Numbered from the stretch's first letter, positions 1-9,341 are shown. The stretch: DNA of 64,000 nt from Litoreibacter ascidiaceicola (GCF_900129235.1 NZ_FQUV01000003.1:124001-188000); one strand, 5' to 3'. Numbers and translations are program-made. Notes: generated by a model not told the origin, from the letters alone.

Positions 1-2461
1 CGTTGTACTAATATTTGTAGGCGGTGCTTCCCTGCCAATGTGGGCGTTGTGGACGCTTGCCCTGACGGCGACGTTCGGTTTTGGCGCTTCGCTCTACTAT
101 GCATGGAAAAAATTTCGGGTTCCAACATGGGCGGACGCGCTGAACCGGATCGACCGCACGATGCCGGGACGATCTGTTACTGCGGCTCTTGATACACAAG
201 CGCTTGGCGGCAGCGATGCCGCGTCGCAGGCAATTTGGCAGGCACACAAGGCAAAAATGCAGGCCCGATTGGCTGAAGCTGAGGCCGTGTCACCGGATTT
301 GCGCGTGTCCGCGCAAGACCCCTATGCAATGCGCTATGTCGCGTTGCTGTTGCTGGTAACAACTCTCGGGTTCGGAAGTCTTTTGCGATCGGGTTCGCTG
401 GATGATCTGACGCCGGGCGGTTTAGGGAAGGCCGTGGCTGCAGGTCCAGCTTGGGAAATCTGGATTGAGCCGCCAAGCTATACTGGGAAGCCCAGCCTTT
501 ACTTGAACGACGTAAAGGTCTCCAGTTTGACGGTGCCGAAGGGCAGCGACCTGACGGTGCGGCTGTACGGTCAGGTCGGAAGTCTGACGCTTTCCGAGAC
601 TGTATCAGGCGTTGAGCAGCCGGAAACGGAAGAGCAAAAAACTGCGTTCAGCAGAGTAATCGAGAACGACGGTATCATCCGTATAGAAGGCGATGGCGAA
701 GCAGAATGGACAATCACGGCCCAGACGGACGAGCCGCCGATTGTTGCAGCGGGGGCTGAGGTCTCTCGGCAAATCAATGGCGAGATGGAATTGCCCTTTA
801 CTGCATCCGATGACTACGGCGTGGAGCGCGGAACCGCGACGATATCGCTGGATTTGGCCGAAGTTGATCGCCGTTACGGATTGGTCGTTGACCCGGAGCC
901 GCAAGAAGCAATCGTTCTTGATTTACCGATGCCGTATTCCGGCGGCAGAGAAAACTTCGATGAAATACTAATCGAGAACCTGTCAGAGCATCCATGGGCC
1001 AATTTACCGGTTAAGATCGATTTGTCCGTCATAGATGCGTCGGAGCAATCCAGCGCGCCGGCGTCCGTCAAGGCGGAACTTCCGGGGCGGCGCTTTTTCC
1101 AACCCATCGCCAAAGCATTGGTGGAGCAACGTCGTGATCTTCTCTGGTCCCGCGAGAATGCGGGGCGAATTAGCCAGCTTCTTAGAACGATTACCTACGA
1201 CCCAGAGGGGTTTTTTCCCAGCGAGGTCGCATATCTGACCGTTCGCATGGCGATCACGCGGTTGGAACTGGCGACAGAGTTCGGGATCACCGACGAGAAG
1301 CAGACCGAAATCGCTGATATGTTATGGCAAGCTGCCACGCTGCTTGAAGACGGGCGGCTTTCCGACGCCTTAGAACGCCTGAAGCGCGCGCAGGAGCGGC
1401 TTTCCGATGCGATGAAGGACGGTGCGACAAGCGAGGAAATCGCCGAGCTGATGCAAGAACTCAGTGAGGCCATGCAGCAATATATGGAGCAGCTAGCGCA
1501 AGAGGGGCAGGATGGTGAGCCCCAGCAACAAGCGCAGGGCGACTCGCAAGAAGTTACGGATGATCAACTCCAAGAGATGCTCGACGAAATTCAGCGTCTG
1601 ATGGAAGAAGGCAAAATGGCCGAGGCGCAGGCCTTGCTCGACCAGTTGATGGAAATGATGAAGAACATGCAGGTTGCCGAAGGTCAGAGTGGCGAAGGCC
1701 AGCAAGGTCCGGGCCAACAGGCGATGGAGGGTCTTCAAGACACGCTACGTGAACAGCAAGGCCTAAGCGATGAGGCGTTTCGTGACCTTCAAGAACAATT
1801 CAACCCCGGTGCGCAGGCCGGCGAAAGCGAAGGCAATGAGGGGCGCAATGGCGGGCAGGGCCGCGGGCAGAGCCATGATGGCCAAGGTGGACGGCAAGGT
1901 GAACAGGAAGGCGAGCAAGGCCAAGGGAACCAGCAATCCGAGGGCCAGCAGCCCGGTGAAGGCAGTGAGCGGTCATTGGCGGATCGTCAGCAAGCGTTGC
2001 GTGACGAGCTGAACCGCCAACAACGCAATTTGCCGGGCCGAGGCACTCCGGAAGGAGACGCTGCACGCGAAGCGCTTGACCGTGCCGGTGAAGCTATGGA
2101 CCGCGCGGAGGAGGCGTTGCGGGACGAGCAAACAGCAGACGCGCTAGGTGCTCAGTCAGATGCGATGGAAGCTTTGCGTGAAGGTATGCGCAATCTTAGT
2201 GAGGCTATGGCGCAAGATCAGCGGGACGGTCAGGGCAATGAAGGCCAGACCCAAGGCCGCGCGGATCGTCAGAACAAGGATCCACTCGGGCGTGAGCAAG
2301 GCTCCGACGGGATGATCGGTTCAGAAGAGAATATGCTGCAAGGCGAGAATGCGCAGCGCCGGTCGCGTGAGCTTCTAGATGAAATCCGCCGCCGTTCTGG
2401 CGAACAGAACCGCCCCGAAATCGAGCGGGATTACCTGAAAAGGTTGTTGGATCAGTTCTAG
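1..2461 (+). CDS. DUF4175/TIGR02302-type membrane protein, 5' end outside the window
   Basis: The frame is open to the left edge (codons start at position 2), so the N-terminus is missing; about 819 residues are visible. Two hydrophobic segments lie near the visible N-terminus (roughly residues 1-35 and 108-128), followed by a globular periplasmic-looking region. From about position 1496 to 2340 the protein becomes a long low-complexity tract rich in Gln, Gly and Glu with predicted helical repeats, then ends in a short charged helix. This architecture and length match the alphaproteobacterial DUF4175/TIGR02302 family, whose function is unknown. It ends 2 bp before the convergent zinc-ribbon gene. 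The family call is from recognition of architecture and local gene order, not from a search. Confidence 0.8.
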   Translation, partial: VVLIFVGGASLPMWALWTLALTATFGFGASLYYAWKKFRVPTWADALNRIDRTMPGRSVTAALDTQALGGSDAASQAIWQAHKAKMQARLAEAEAVSPDLRVSAQDPYAMRYVALLLLVTTLGFGSLLRSGSLDDLTPGGLGKAVAAGPAWEIWIEPPSYTGKPSLYLNDVKVSSLTVPKGSDLTVRLYGQVGSLTLSETVSGVEQPETEEQKTAFSRVIENDGIIRIEGDGEAEWTITAQTDEPPIVAAGAEVSRQINGEMELPFTASDDYGVERGTATISLDLAEVDRRYGLVVDPEPQEAIVLDLPMPYSGGRENFDEILIENLSEHPWANLPVKIDLSVIDASEQSSAPASVKAELPGRRFFQPIAKALVEQRRDLLWSRENAGRISQLLRTITYDPEGFFPSEVAYLTVRMAITRLELATEFGITDEKQTEIADMLWQAATLLEDGRLSDALERLKRAQERLSDAMKDGATSEEIAELMQELSEAMQQYMEQLAQEGQDGEPQQQAQGDSQEVTDDQLQEMLDEIQRLMEEGKMAEAQALLDQLMEMMKNMQVAEGQSGEGQQGPGQQAMEGLQDTLREQQGLSDEAFRDLQEQFNPGAQAGESEGNEGRNGGQGRGQSHDGQGGRQGEQEGEQGQGNQQSEGQQPGEGSERSLADRQQALRDELNRQQRNLPGRGTPEGDAAREALDRAGEAMDRAEEALRDEQTADALGAQSDAMEALREGMRNLSEAMAQDQRDGQGNEGQTQGRADRQNKDPLGREQGSDGMIGSEENMLQGENAQRRSRELLDEIRRRSGEQNRPEIERDYLKRLLDQF

Positions 2462-2463
2462 GC

Positions 2464-3309
2464 CTAAGATTGATCGTCCAGCGTGACACCAATCTTTTCA
2501 ACAAGTCCTTGCGCCGCCGTGTCGAGCCAGACGCGCAGGCTATCGATTGATGCAACGTAGCTATCTAGCGCGCCAGACAAGGCTGGCATCCGTTGAGAGA
2601 TTTGCGGTGCATAGACGTATAGGATCAGCAATCCGACGGCGAGCAGAAGCATCAAGCCAAAGCCCAGCCGAAAACCACTTCTCTTTTGAACCTGACTGAC
2701 ATCGCCGCCTTCGGCAGCAATCCTTGCCGCTTCGGCTTCGGCTTCTGCGGCTTCCGGGGACAGCGTCGAATTGATTTCCTCGATATCGGGGAACAGCTCT
2801 TTTTTCGTCGCCGCCTCTTCGCGCTTTGGTGCTGCGGTCAACGCCTGATCATCATCCTCGATCGTCGCGGCCTGCGGATCTAATCCACGGCGTCGCGCCA
2901 TCCGGTCGCGGGCGGCCGATGCGCGAACCTCAGAATCTGAATCGTCTAGGCCTAAATCCGGTTGTGTCTCGATTCCGCCGAGTTCTGCTTTGCGGGCTGT
3001 TGTTTCACGTTCAACTTCCTCGTGAATAACATCCATCGCTGCTTGATCTACGGCAGGTTTGCGCGGCGTGAGGCCCGCTGCGGCAGCTGTCGCAGCCGCT
3101 ATCGCCGCCAGATCGGGATCATCATCCAGCTCCTCGGCTTGCGGCTCGTGCTCGGTTTCTGCTGCTGGCATGTCCGGACTGGCGGCTTCCGGTGCCGCTT
3201 GAAACCAGGTCGTTGTACAGTTGGAGCATTGGACATCTCGCCCCTCGGGCGGAATTAGGCCGTCATCAACCTCGTACTCCGCATCGCAATTTGGGCAAAC
3301 CAGCCGCAT
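2464..3309 (-). CDS. Zinc-ribbon (MJ0042-type) single-pass membrane protein
   Basis: 281 residues. The N-terminus begins MRLVCPNC and carries two CxxC pairs (CPNC near residue 5 and CSNC near residue 28), the MJ0042 zinc-ribbon signature. A long acidic, Ala/Glu-rich linker follows, then one membrane helix at about residues 216-234 and a short C-terminal tail. I placed the start at 3309 rather than at an upstream in-frame codon at 3351, because the zinc ribbon then begins at residue 2, as is normal for the family, and a GGGGA Shine-Dalgarno-like stretch precedes it. Divergent from ftsE. A zinc-ribbon gene beside ftsE/ftsX is a common alphaproteobacterial arrangement; its function is unknown, possibly regulatory or envelope-linked. 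Confidence 0.85.
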   Translation of the reverse strand: MRLVCPNCDAEYEVDDGLIPPEGRDVQCSNCTTTWFQAAPEAASPDMPAAETEHEPQAEELDDDPDLAAIAAATAAAAGLTPRKPAVDQAAMDVIHEEVERETTARKAELGGIETQPDLGLDDSDSEVRASAARDRMARRRGLDPQAATIEDDDQALTAAPKREEAATKKELFPDIEEINSTLSPEAAEAEAEAARIAAEGGDVSQVQKRSGFRLGFGLMLLLAVGLLILYVYAPQISQRMPALSGALDSYVASIDSLRVWLDTAAQGLVEKIGVTLDDQS

Positions 3310-3468
3310 GAAATCCCCGCTTTTTCGCGCTAAAGCCTTGGCGCGCCTCACATCTAATCAAGTCTTAGCCTGTGGAAATGTGTATTCCAAGCATTGTTGT
3401 TTCCAATTGATTGCAACTGTTGCTGCCTATGGCGTAATTGTTGCGCAATCAAACTTGGAGCAGGCCCT

Positions 3469-4146
3469 GTGATAGAACTGGAAAACGTAGCCTATAGCTA
3501 TGGCGGTGGTGACTTGCTAACCGACATTTCGCTAAGGCTTCAAGCAGGATCGTTCCACTTTCTGACTGGCCCGTCGGGTGCGGGAAAATCCACATTTCTC
3601 AAGCTATGCTATATGGAATTGGCCGCATCCAAAGGGTTGGTGCAGGTATTTGATCAGGATGTGGCAACACTGGGCCGTGATCAAATCGCATTGGCACGGC
3701 GGCGGATCGGGGTTGTTCATCAAGAGTGCCAGTTCCTTGACCACCTTTCCGTTGCAGAAAACATCGCCCTGCCGTTGACCGTGTCTGGCCGCGATGTCGG
3801 GGCCGAGCGGCAAAACCTTGAGGATTTGATCGGTTGGGTCGGTTTGACCAAGCAGCAAAACCAATTGCCCCCTGAATTGTCGGGTGGTGAGCGCCAGCGT
3901 GCCGCTTTGGCGCGTGCGGTGATCATGGGTCCTGACGTCATACTGGCGGACGAGCCCACTGGGAATGTTGACTGGGAAATGTCGCAACGCCTTATGTCGC
4001 TGCTGATCGAGCTCAACAAGATGGGCAAGTCAGTTCTGGTGGCGACCCACGATCTCAATTTGATCCGGAACACCAAGGCGCAGGTCGCGGCACGCGTGCT
4101 TCGGATCAAGGACAAACGGTTACAACTTGCGGGGGCAGACCTGTGA
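3469..4146 (+). CDS. ftsE: Cell-division ABC transporter ATP-binding protein FtsE
   Basis: 225 residues. ABC ATPase motifs are all present in order: Walker A GPSGAGKST, signature LSGGERQR, Walker B VILADEPTG and the H-loop THD. It pairs with FtsX to regulate peptidoglycan hydrolases at the septum. The start is a GTG at 3469 with GGAG about 8 bases upstream; the frame stays open to a TTG at 3394, but that extension is Cys-rich and unlike the family. Its stop overlaps the GTG start of ftsX (GTGA), so the two are translationally coupled. Walker-type ATPases of several families look alike; the downstream FtsX settles the assignment. Confidence 0.93.
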   Translation: MIELENVAYSYGGGDLLTDISLRLQAGSFHFLTGPSGAGKSTFLKLCYMELAASKGLVQVFDQDVATLGRDQIALARRRIGVVHQECQFLDHLSVAENIALPLTVSGRDVGAERQNLEDLIGWVGLTKQQNQLPPELSGGERQRAALARAVIMGPDVILADEPTGNVDWEMSQRLMSLLIELNKMGKSVLVATHDLNLIRNTKAQVAARVLRIKDKRLQLAGADL

Positions 4147-5066
4147 GTATTTTGGATAAATTGCGTTCGGCTTTGGCTACGATAACAGAGATTGCCGGCG
4201 GTGACCGAGCGGCGGACCGAGTAGTGCCACCAACTGGATTCACTGCAACGTTGACGACTTTCACAGCCGGATCGATGGCCTTTCTGGCGGTATTCGCCTT
4301 AGCTTTGTCCTTGGCGACCGGCCGTTTGGCTGAACGTTGGGCAAGCGAGTTGGCACAAACCTCAACTGTCCGGATTTCAGCCCCACTGGAGGAAATCGAG
4401 GCGCAGACTCTCGCTGCACAAGAAGTGTTGCGGACCACGCCCGGCGTTGCCCGCTCCCGCATCATGTCCGAAGAAGAGCAGATGCTGCTTCTTGAGCCAT
4501 GGTTCGGACCTGACCTACCGCTGAAAGATCTTCCCATTCCGAGACTTATCGAAGTAGTCGAAGAGGAAAGCGGGTATGACGCCGCCGGTTTGCGACTGCG
4601 TTTGGCGGGGGAAGCTCCGGGAGCGTTTCTGGACGATCACACACGCTGGCGGCGTCCGCTGGTCGATGCCGCAAAGCGGTTGCGTGGATTGGGCTGGATA
4701 GCCATCGCCCTGATTGGCTTGTCGACGGCGGCCATGATTACGCTCGCCGCGCGTGCTGCTCTTGCCGCAAACGCTCAGGTTATTCGCGTTACGCGTTTGG
4801 TGGGCGCGCGCGATGTCTATATCGCCCGCGCGTTCGTTCGACGCTTCACGATCCGCGCATTGCTTGGCGCTGCTGTTGGCACGATAGCGGGCTGCATTGC
4901 GGTGGCCCTGCTGCCCAGTGCGGCTGATGAGGGTGCCTTCCTCACGGGACTTGGTTTTCAGGGGTGGCACTGGCTTTGGCCGTTGACCATTCCGCCGCTG
5001 GCCGCTTTGGTGGCGTTCTGGGCTACGCGAAGTGCCGCCCTACGCACATTGAACGAGGTGACGTGA
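4143..5066 (+). CDS. ftsX: Cell-division protein FtsX (permease-like)
   Basis: 307 residues starting at GTG 4143. Layout fits FtsX: cytoplasmic N-terminus of about 37 residues, first membrane helix at roughly 38-60, a large extracytoplasmic domain of about 110 residues, then three further helices in the C-terminal half. FtsX has no transport activity known; it transmits FtsE ATP hydrolysis to cell-wall hydrolases across the membrane. It overlaps ftsE by 4 bp and is followed 2 bp later by an acyltransferase, so ftsE-ftsX-plsC-PPOX look like one transcript. Confidence 0.92.
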   Translation: MSILDKLRSALATITEIAGGDRAADRVVPPTGFTATLTTFTAGSMAFLAVFALALSLATGRLAERWASELAQTSTVRISAPLEEIEAQTLAAQEVLRTTPGVARSRIMSEEEQMLLLEPWFGPDLPLKDLPIPRLIEVVEEESGYDAAGLRLRLAGEAPGAFLDDHTRWRRPLVDAAKRLRGLGWIAIALIGLSTAAMITLAARAALAANAQVIRVTRLVGARDVYIARAFVRRFTIRALLGAAVGTIAGCIAVALLPSAADEGAFLTGLGFQGWHWLWPLTIPPLAALVAFWATRSAALRTLNEVT

Positions 5067-5068
5067 TC

Positions 5069-5806
5069 ATGAAATATGCCATTCAGTGGGTCAGATCCTT
5101 GGTGTTCAACCTATCGATGTACGCGGCGATGCCGGTCCTTGCGATCGTCTATCTGCCTTGGGCCATGTTCAGCCCATATGGTGCCGTTGCGGCCTGCCAT
5201 GCCTATGCACGCTATGTGATCTGGACGGCAGGCTGGATGGTCGGGTTGAAAAGTGAAGTACGTGGCACGCCCCCTACGGAAGAGGCTTTGGTTGCCGCCA
5301 AGCATCAGTCATTTCTAGACATACTAATGATTTTCGATGCGATCCCGCATGGTAAATTCATCATGAAGGCGATCCTGCTCTATGCGCCTATCTTGGGTCA
5401 ATATGCCTACCGCATCGGCTGTATCCCTGTGAACCGAGGCAAGCGCGGAGCTGCAATTGCGAAGATGTTGGCGGATGTGGAAAAGGGTGACAAGTTACCG
5501 GGGCAATTGGTGATCTATTCTCAAGGCACCCGCCTCGCGCCCGGGGCGAAACGTCCCTACAAGGTTGGTACTGCTGTTTTATATGAACAAATGAACCAGA
5601 CCTGTTATCCGGTGGCGACAAATGCGGGTGTTTTTTGGCCGCGCCGTGGTGTTTACCGTAAGCCGGGTGTGGCTGTGGTTGAATTTCTGGAGCCAATTCC
5701 ACCGGGGCTGCCAAAAGATCAGTTTCTAGCCAAACTCGAGGCTGAGGTTGAAGCGGCCTCTGACCGCCTGCTTGTAGAGGCTGGGTTCGTTCCCAAGGAA
5801 GGCTGA
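5069..5806 (+). CDS. PlsC-type lysophospholipid (1-acyl-glycerol-3-phosphate) acyltransferase
   Basis: 245 residues. N-terminal hydrophobic segments, then a PlsC acyltransferase domain: the HX4D catalytic motif appears as KHQSFLD, and a later YSQGTR-like segment corresponds to the FPEGTR substrate-binding motif. Members transfer acyl chains to lysophosphatidate in phospholipid synthesis at the inner membrane. I chose the ATG at 5069: a GAGGTG sits about 8 bases upstream, whereas the in-frame GTG at 5063 would be too close to it. It lies directly after ftsX, an order often seen in Rhodobacterales. Confidence 0.88.
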   Translation: MKYAIQWVRSLVFNLSMYAAMPVLAIVYLPWAMFSPYGAVAACHAYARYVIWTAGWMVGLKSEVRGTPPTEEALVAAKHQSFLDILMIFDAIPHGKFIMKAILLYAPILGQYAYRIGCIPVNRGKRGAAIAKMLADVEKGDKLPGQLVIYSQGTRLAPGAKRPYKVGTAVLYEQMNQTCYPVATNAGVFWPRRGVYRKPGVAVVEFLEPIPPGLPKDQFLAKLEAEVEAASDRLLVEAGFVPKEG

Positions 5807-6409
5807 GTGGAGTTCGTTTCCGATATATCCGAGCTCGAAGAATGCTACGGCAAGCCGGGCGAGGCATCGCTGGTGAAAGTAGCCAAGCAGTTAACGCCAG
5901 CTTACCGGAAATGGATCACTGCATCGCGCTTTTGCGTGGTCTCCACCGTTGGTCCAGAAGGCGTGGATGGCTCCCCTCGTGGGGATGACGGCCCTGTCGT
6001 GCTGGAGCTCGACGCGCAGACCTTGGCGCTGCCTGATTGGCGCGGCAACAACCGAATGGATAGCTTGCGCAATATCGTGCGCGACCCGCGTATCGCGTTG
6101 ATGTTCATGGTTCCGGGCAGTGACACTGTGATCCGTGTCAACGGAGAGGCTAAGTTGACCTTCGACGACGAATTGCGAGGGCGCTTTAGCGACAAAGGGC
6201 GCACCCCCCGATCCGTCATCGTCATCAAGATTGCAGAGGTGTATTCTCAATGCGCCCGGGCGCTGATGCGTGCAGAGTTGTGGCGCGGTCAACCCGCAGA
6301 CATCGATTTGCCGTCAGTTGGTGACATGCTCGCCGAGCTCAAGACTGGCTTTGATGGCAAGTCTTATGACGCAGAATGGGGCGATCGGGCGAAGGACACC
6401 ATGTGGTGA
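5807..6409 (+). CDS. Pyridoxamine 5'-phosphate oxidase-family flavoprotein (MSMEG_1061-like)
   Basis: 200 residues. The sequence resembles the FMN-binding split-barrel PPOX family, in particular the group carrying the conserved stretch SPRGD and RGNNRMDSLRNI near the middle. These proteins are usually annotated as putative FMN-dependent oxidoreductases with unknown substrate. Translation starts with a GTG at 5807, immediately after the TGA of the preceding gene, and AAGGAAGG just upstream supports it. Last gene of the ftsEX-plsC run; an inverted repeat follows it. Confidence 0.8.
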   Translation: MEFVSDISELEECYGKPGEASLVKVAKQLTPAYRKWITASRFCVVSTVGPEGVDGSPRGDDGPVVLELDAQTLALPDWRGNNRMDSLRNIVRDPRIALMFMVPGSDTVIRVNGEAKLTFDDELRGRFSDKGRTPRSVIVIKIAEVYSQCARALMRAELWRGQPADIDLPSVGDMLAELKTGFDGKSYDAEWGDRAKDTMW

Positions 6410-6414
6410 TCCGC

Positions 6415-6458
6415 AAAACTGGCTCAGTTAAGCAGCCAAACCTTTTGAGCCCAGTTTT
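6415..6458. terminator. Probable bidirectional terminator overlapping the 3' end of accA
   Basis: Inverted repeat AAAACTGGCTC (6415-6425) and GAGCCCAGTTTT (6447-6458), complementary except for one bulged C, with T-runs on both outer sides. It lies between the convergent PPOX gene and accA and includes the last ten or so accA codons. Confidence 0.5.
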
Positions 6459-7390
6459 AGATATTTGCTGCGACGGTCTTTGATGAGCGCGTCGCTGTCC
6501 ATCTTGGACAGATCATCAATCATTTCACCCAAGGCCTGACCGACAGCGGCAATAGCCGCCTTGGCGTCGCGTTGCGCACCGCCAACAGGTTCTGGGATGA
6601 TGCGGTCGCAAACGCCCAGTTGGTTCAAATCCTGCGCTGTGAGCCGCAAGGCTTCTGCCGCTTCGCGCATCTTTTCTGAGTCTTTCCACAGGATCGAGGC
6701 GCATCCCTCGGGACTAATCACGGAGTAAATTGAATGCTCCAGCATGGCCACGCGGTTGGCCGTTGCAAAAGCCACTGCGCCGCCCGATCCACCTTCGCCT
6801 ATAATGACAGAAACTAGCGGCACGCCAATTTCCAGGCATTTTTGCGTTGCACGGGCAATGGCTTCGGATTGACCGCGCTCTTCTGCGCCCTTGCCAGGAT
6901 ATGCGCCGGGGGTGTCGACGATGGTAATGACGGGAAGGCCGAAGCGATGAGCAAGGTCCATCAGGCGAATGGCTTTTCGGTACCCTTCAGGACGGGCCAT
7001 GCCAAAATTACGCTCAATGCGGGTTTTGGTGTCGTGACCTTTTTCGTGGCCAATGACCACGACAGAACGGTCACCAAGCCTCGCCAAACCACCCATGACG
7101 GCGTGATCATCGGCAAAGTTCCGGTCACCAGCAAGCGGGGTATATTCATCGAACAGCGCTTCGATATAGTCCTTGCAATGCGGGCGGTTGGGGTGTCGTG
7201 CGACCAGGCATTTGCGCCATGGCGTCAGGTCTTTATACATCTCTTTCAGCAGGTCGGCAGCCTTTTTGTCCAAAGCCAAGGCTTCTTTCTCAACGTCCAT
7301 TTCCTCGTTCTGACGCGCCATGGCGCGCAGTTCCTCGGCTTTGCCTTCGATTTCGGCCAGAGGCTTTTCGAACTCAAGGTAATTGGTCAT
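6428..7390 (-). CDS. accA: Acetyl-CoA carboxylase carboxyltransferase subunit alpha
   Basis: 320 residues, the normal AccA length. It starts [11 protein letters not shown] with GGGAG just upstream; a longer in-frame start at 7426 adds twelve residues unlike the family. The carboxyltransferase core contains GEGGSGGA and the conserved [12 protein letters not shown] stretch. With AccD it forms the alpha2beta2 carboxyltransferase that makes malonyl-CoA for fatty-acid synthesis. Single-gene unit on the minus strand, divergent from the AraC-type regulator. Confidence 0.96.
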   Translation of the reverse strand: MTNYLEFEKPLAEIEGKAEELRAMARQNEEMDVEKEALALDKKAADLLKEMYKDLTPWRKCLVARHPNRPHCKDYIEALFDEYTPLAGDRNFADDHAVMGGLARLGDRSVVVIGHEKGHDTKTRIERNFGMARPEGYRKAIRLMDLAHRFGLPVITIVDTPGAYPGKGAEERGQSEAIARATQKCLEIGVPLVSVIIGEGGSGGAVAFATANRVAMLEHSIYSVISPEGCASILWKDSEKMREAAEALRLTAQDLNQLGVCDRIIPEPVGGAQRDAKAAIAAVGQALGEMIDDLSKMDSDALIKDRRSKYLKLGSKGLAA

Positions 7391-7507
7391 TTGGGACTCC
7401 CGATTGTGTGGGGGATATATGACCATGCTTCACGACAGATGCAACTCAGCAAGATTTGTGAATTGGGGCTAGGCTAGAACCAAAGGTGAGACGAGACGGA
7501 GCGATTT

Positions 7508-8344
7508 ATGACCAATCCCTATGAGGCGCGGCTGTTGCGGGTGAAGGACTACATTCACGACAACCCTGCAGCGGACCTGTCGCTGGACGCGTTGGCGGAT
7601 GTGGCGGCGATGAGCCGGTTTCACTGGCATCGGGTGTTTCACGGGATGACCGGAGAGACATGCGCCGCTGCGGTGCGGCGTATCCGGATGCATCGGGCGG
7701 CGTGCTGGCTGGTGCAGAAGGACTGGTCGATCGGAGAGGTTGCGGCGCGATGCGGCTATGACAACGTCGCCAGCTTCACGCGGATATTTCGCGAGGCGTT
7801 CGGTCTGACTCCGGCAGCGTTTCGCAAACGCGGGGCTTTGATGTCACCAAGTCCCGAAACACACAGAGGAGAATTTTCCATGTATCCTGTTGAAATGAAA
7901 GAACGTCCCAAAGGTCGAATGGCCGCGTTGGCGCATAAAGGTCCTTATCTTGAGATCGGTAAGAAGTTCGAAGCCATCGCCTCGATGTTCTCGTCACGCG
8001 GGCTGTGGCCCTCGGCGCGTGGGATGGCGGGGGTCTACTATGACGATCCAAACGCGGTGCCGGAGGCAGAGTTGCGCAGCTATGCGGGGATATTGGTCGG
8101 CGAGGAATTCGAGATGCCCGACGATATGGAGGACTTGAAAATCCCCGCGGGCAAGGTTGGTGTGCTGACCTATACCGGCCCGTATTCGGGGCTGAAAGCC
8201 GCGTATGACTACCTGTATGGGGTTTGGTTGCCGGAAAGTGGCGAGGAGCCGGGGGATGCGCCTGCGATGGAGGTTTACCTGAACGACCCGACGGATACGG
8301 CACCCGAAGAGCTGGTGACAGAGATATATCTGCCCCTGAAGTGA
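7508..8344 (+). CDS. AraC-family HTH regulator fused to a GyrI-like effector-binding domain
   Basis: 278 residues. Residues about 1-110 form an AraC/XylS double helix-turn-helix (MSRFHWHRVF in the first HTH and CGYDNVASFTRIFREAFG in the second). After a short linker, residues about 125-278 form a GyrI/RobC-like small-molecule-binding domain. The order DNA-binding first, ligand domain second is that of Rob/SoxS-like and BltR-type one-component sensors that answer to drugs or other amphipathic ligands. The ligand is unknown. A strong terminator follows. Confidence 0.88.
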   Translation: MTNPYEARLLRVKDYIHDNPAADLSLDALADVAAMSRFHWHRVFHGMTGETCAAAVRRIRMHRAACWLVQKDWSIGEVAARCGYDNVASFTRIFREAFGLTPAAFRKRGALMSPSPETHRGEFSMYPVEMKERPKGRMAALAHKGPYLEIGKKFEAIASMFSSRGLWPSARGMAGVYYDDPNAVPEAELRSYAGILVGEEFEMPDDMEDLKIPAGKVGVLTYTGPYSGLKAAYDYLYGVWLPESGEEPGDAPAMEVYLNDPTDTAPEELVTEIYLPLK

Positions 8345-8349
8345 GGTGG

Positions 8350-8386
8350 CGCGCTGCCCCTGAAACATTGGGGCAGCGCCGTTTTT
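8350..8386 (+). terminator. Rho-independent terminator after the AraC-type regulator
   Basis: GCGCTGCCCC (8351-8360) pairs with GGGGCAGCGC (8370-8379) around a 9-base loop and is followed by CGTTTTT. The T-run touches the stop codon of the convergent mcl1 gene. Confidence 0.85.
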
Positions 8387-9341
8387 AGCTGTTTATCATC
8401 TCGAATTGCTTGACGATAACCTCGGCCTGTTTGATCGAGGCGATGTCAACCAGACGGCCTTTGTAGACGGTCGCACCCTCGCCATTGGCCTTGGCGGTTT
8501 CCATTGCTTCAAGGATTTCGCGGGCCTCGGTGACTTGCTCTTCCGAGGGGGTAAACACCTCGTTTGCAAGGGCAATTTGCTTCGGGTGGATCGCCCATTT
8601 ACCAGCCATACCCAGCACGGCGGAGCGGCGGGCTTGTGCGCGGAAACCTTCGTCATCGGAGAAGTCACCGAACGGACCGTCTACGGGCAGGACGCCGTAA
8701 GTTCTTGCAGCGGCTACGATTTTTGCTTGTGCCCAGTGCCATGGGTCGGACCAGTACTGGTTGCCGCCTTGCAGCATGTAATAGTTCTCCTGCGTGCCGC
8801 CGATGCCGGTTGTTTGCATCCCCATGGAAGCGGCGAAATCGGCGGCACCCAGCGACATGGCTTGCAGACGGGGCGAGGCGGCGGCGATTTCCTCGGCATG
8901 GGCGATGCCTGCGGCGCTTTCTATAATGACCTCAAAGCTGATTTTCTTGGTGCGGCCCTTCGCGGCCTCTATGGAAGTGACAAGTGCGTCGACGGCATAA
9001 ATATCGGCGGCGCAGCCGACTTTCGGGATCATGATCTGGTCAAGGCGTTCGGATGATTTTTCAAGCAAATCAACGACATCTCGATACCAGTAGGGGGTGT
9101 CCAACCCGTTGATCCGCACCGATAGATACTTGTTGCCCCAATCGACCTCATGCGTCGCCTTGATGACGTTTTCGCGGGCGGTGTCCTTGTCGGAGGGTGC
9201 GACGGAGTCTTCCAGATCAAGGTTGATGACATCAGCGGCTGAGGCCGCCATCTTCTCGAAAAGTGCGGGGCGGGAGCCGGGGCCGAAGAGCTGGCAGCGG
9301 TTTGGACGGGCAGGGGTGGCGGGTTGTAGGCGGAAGCTCAT
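8385..9341 (-). CDS. mcl1: L-malyl-CoA/beta-methylmalyl-CoA lyase
   Basis: 318 residues of the HpcH/HpaI aldolase/CitE-like family. The N-terminus MSFRLQPATPARPNRCQLFG and the segment SLGAADFAASMGMQTTGIGG are as I remember them from Rhodobacter Mcl1. The enzyme cleaves (3S)-malyl-CoA to acetyl-CoA and glyoxylate and interconverts beta-methylmalyl-CoA with glyoxylate and propionyl-CoA, the last steps of the ethylmalonyl-CoA pathway. The ATG at 9341 is preferred over 9347 because the family begins MSFRLQP. Another pathway enzyme, Mcd, lies about 25 kb away. Confidence 0.93.
   Translation of the reverse strand: MSFRLQPATPARPNRCQLFGPGSRPALFEKMAASAADVINLDLEDSVAPSDKDTARENVIKATHEVDWGNKYLSVRINGLDTPYWYRDVVDLLEKSSERLDQIMIPKVGCAADIYAVDALVTSIEAAKGRTKKISFEVIIESAAGIAHAEEIAAASPRLQAMSLGAADFAASMGMQTTGIGGTQENYYMLQGGNQYWSDPWHWAQAKIVAAARTYGVLPVDGPFGDFSDDEGFRAQARRSAVLGMAGKWAIHPKQIALANEVFTPSEEQVTEAREILEAMETAKANGEGATVYKGRLVDIASIKQAEVIVKQFEMINS

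Noticed and set aside
3394-3468. A longer FtsE starting at TTG 3394
   Set aside because: The extra 25 residues are Cys-rich and unlike FtsE; the GTG at 3469 has a good ribosome site.
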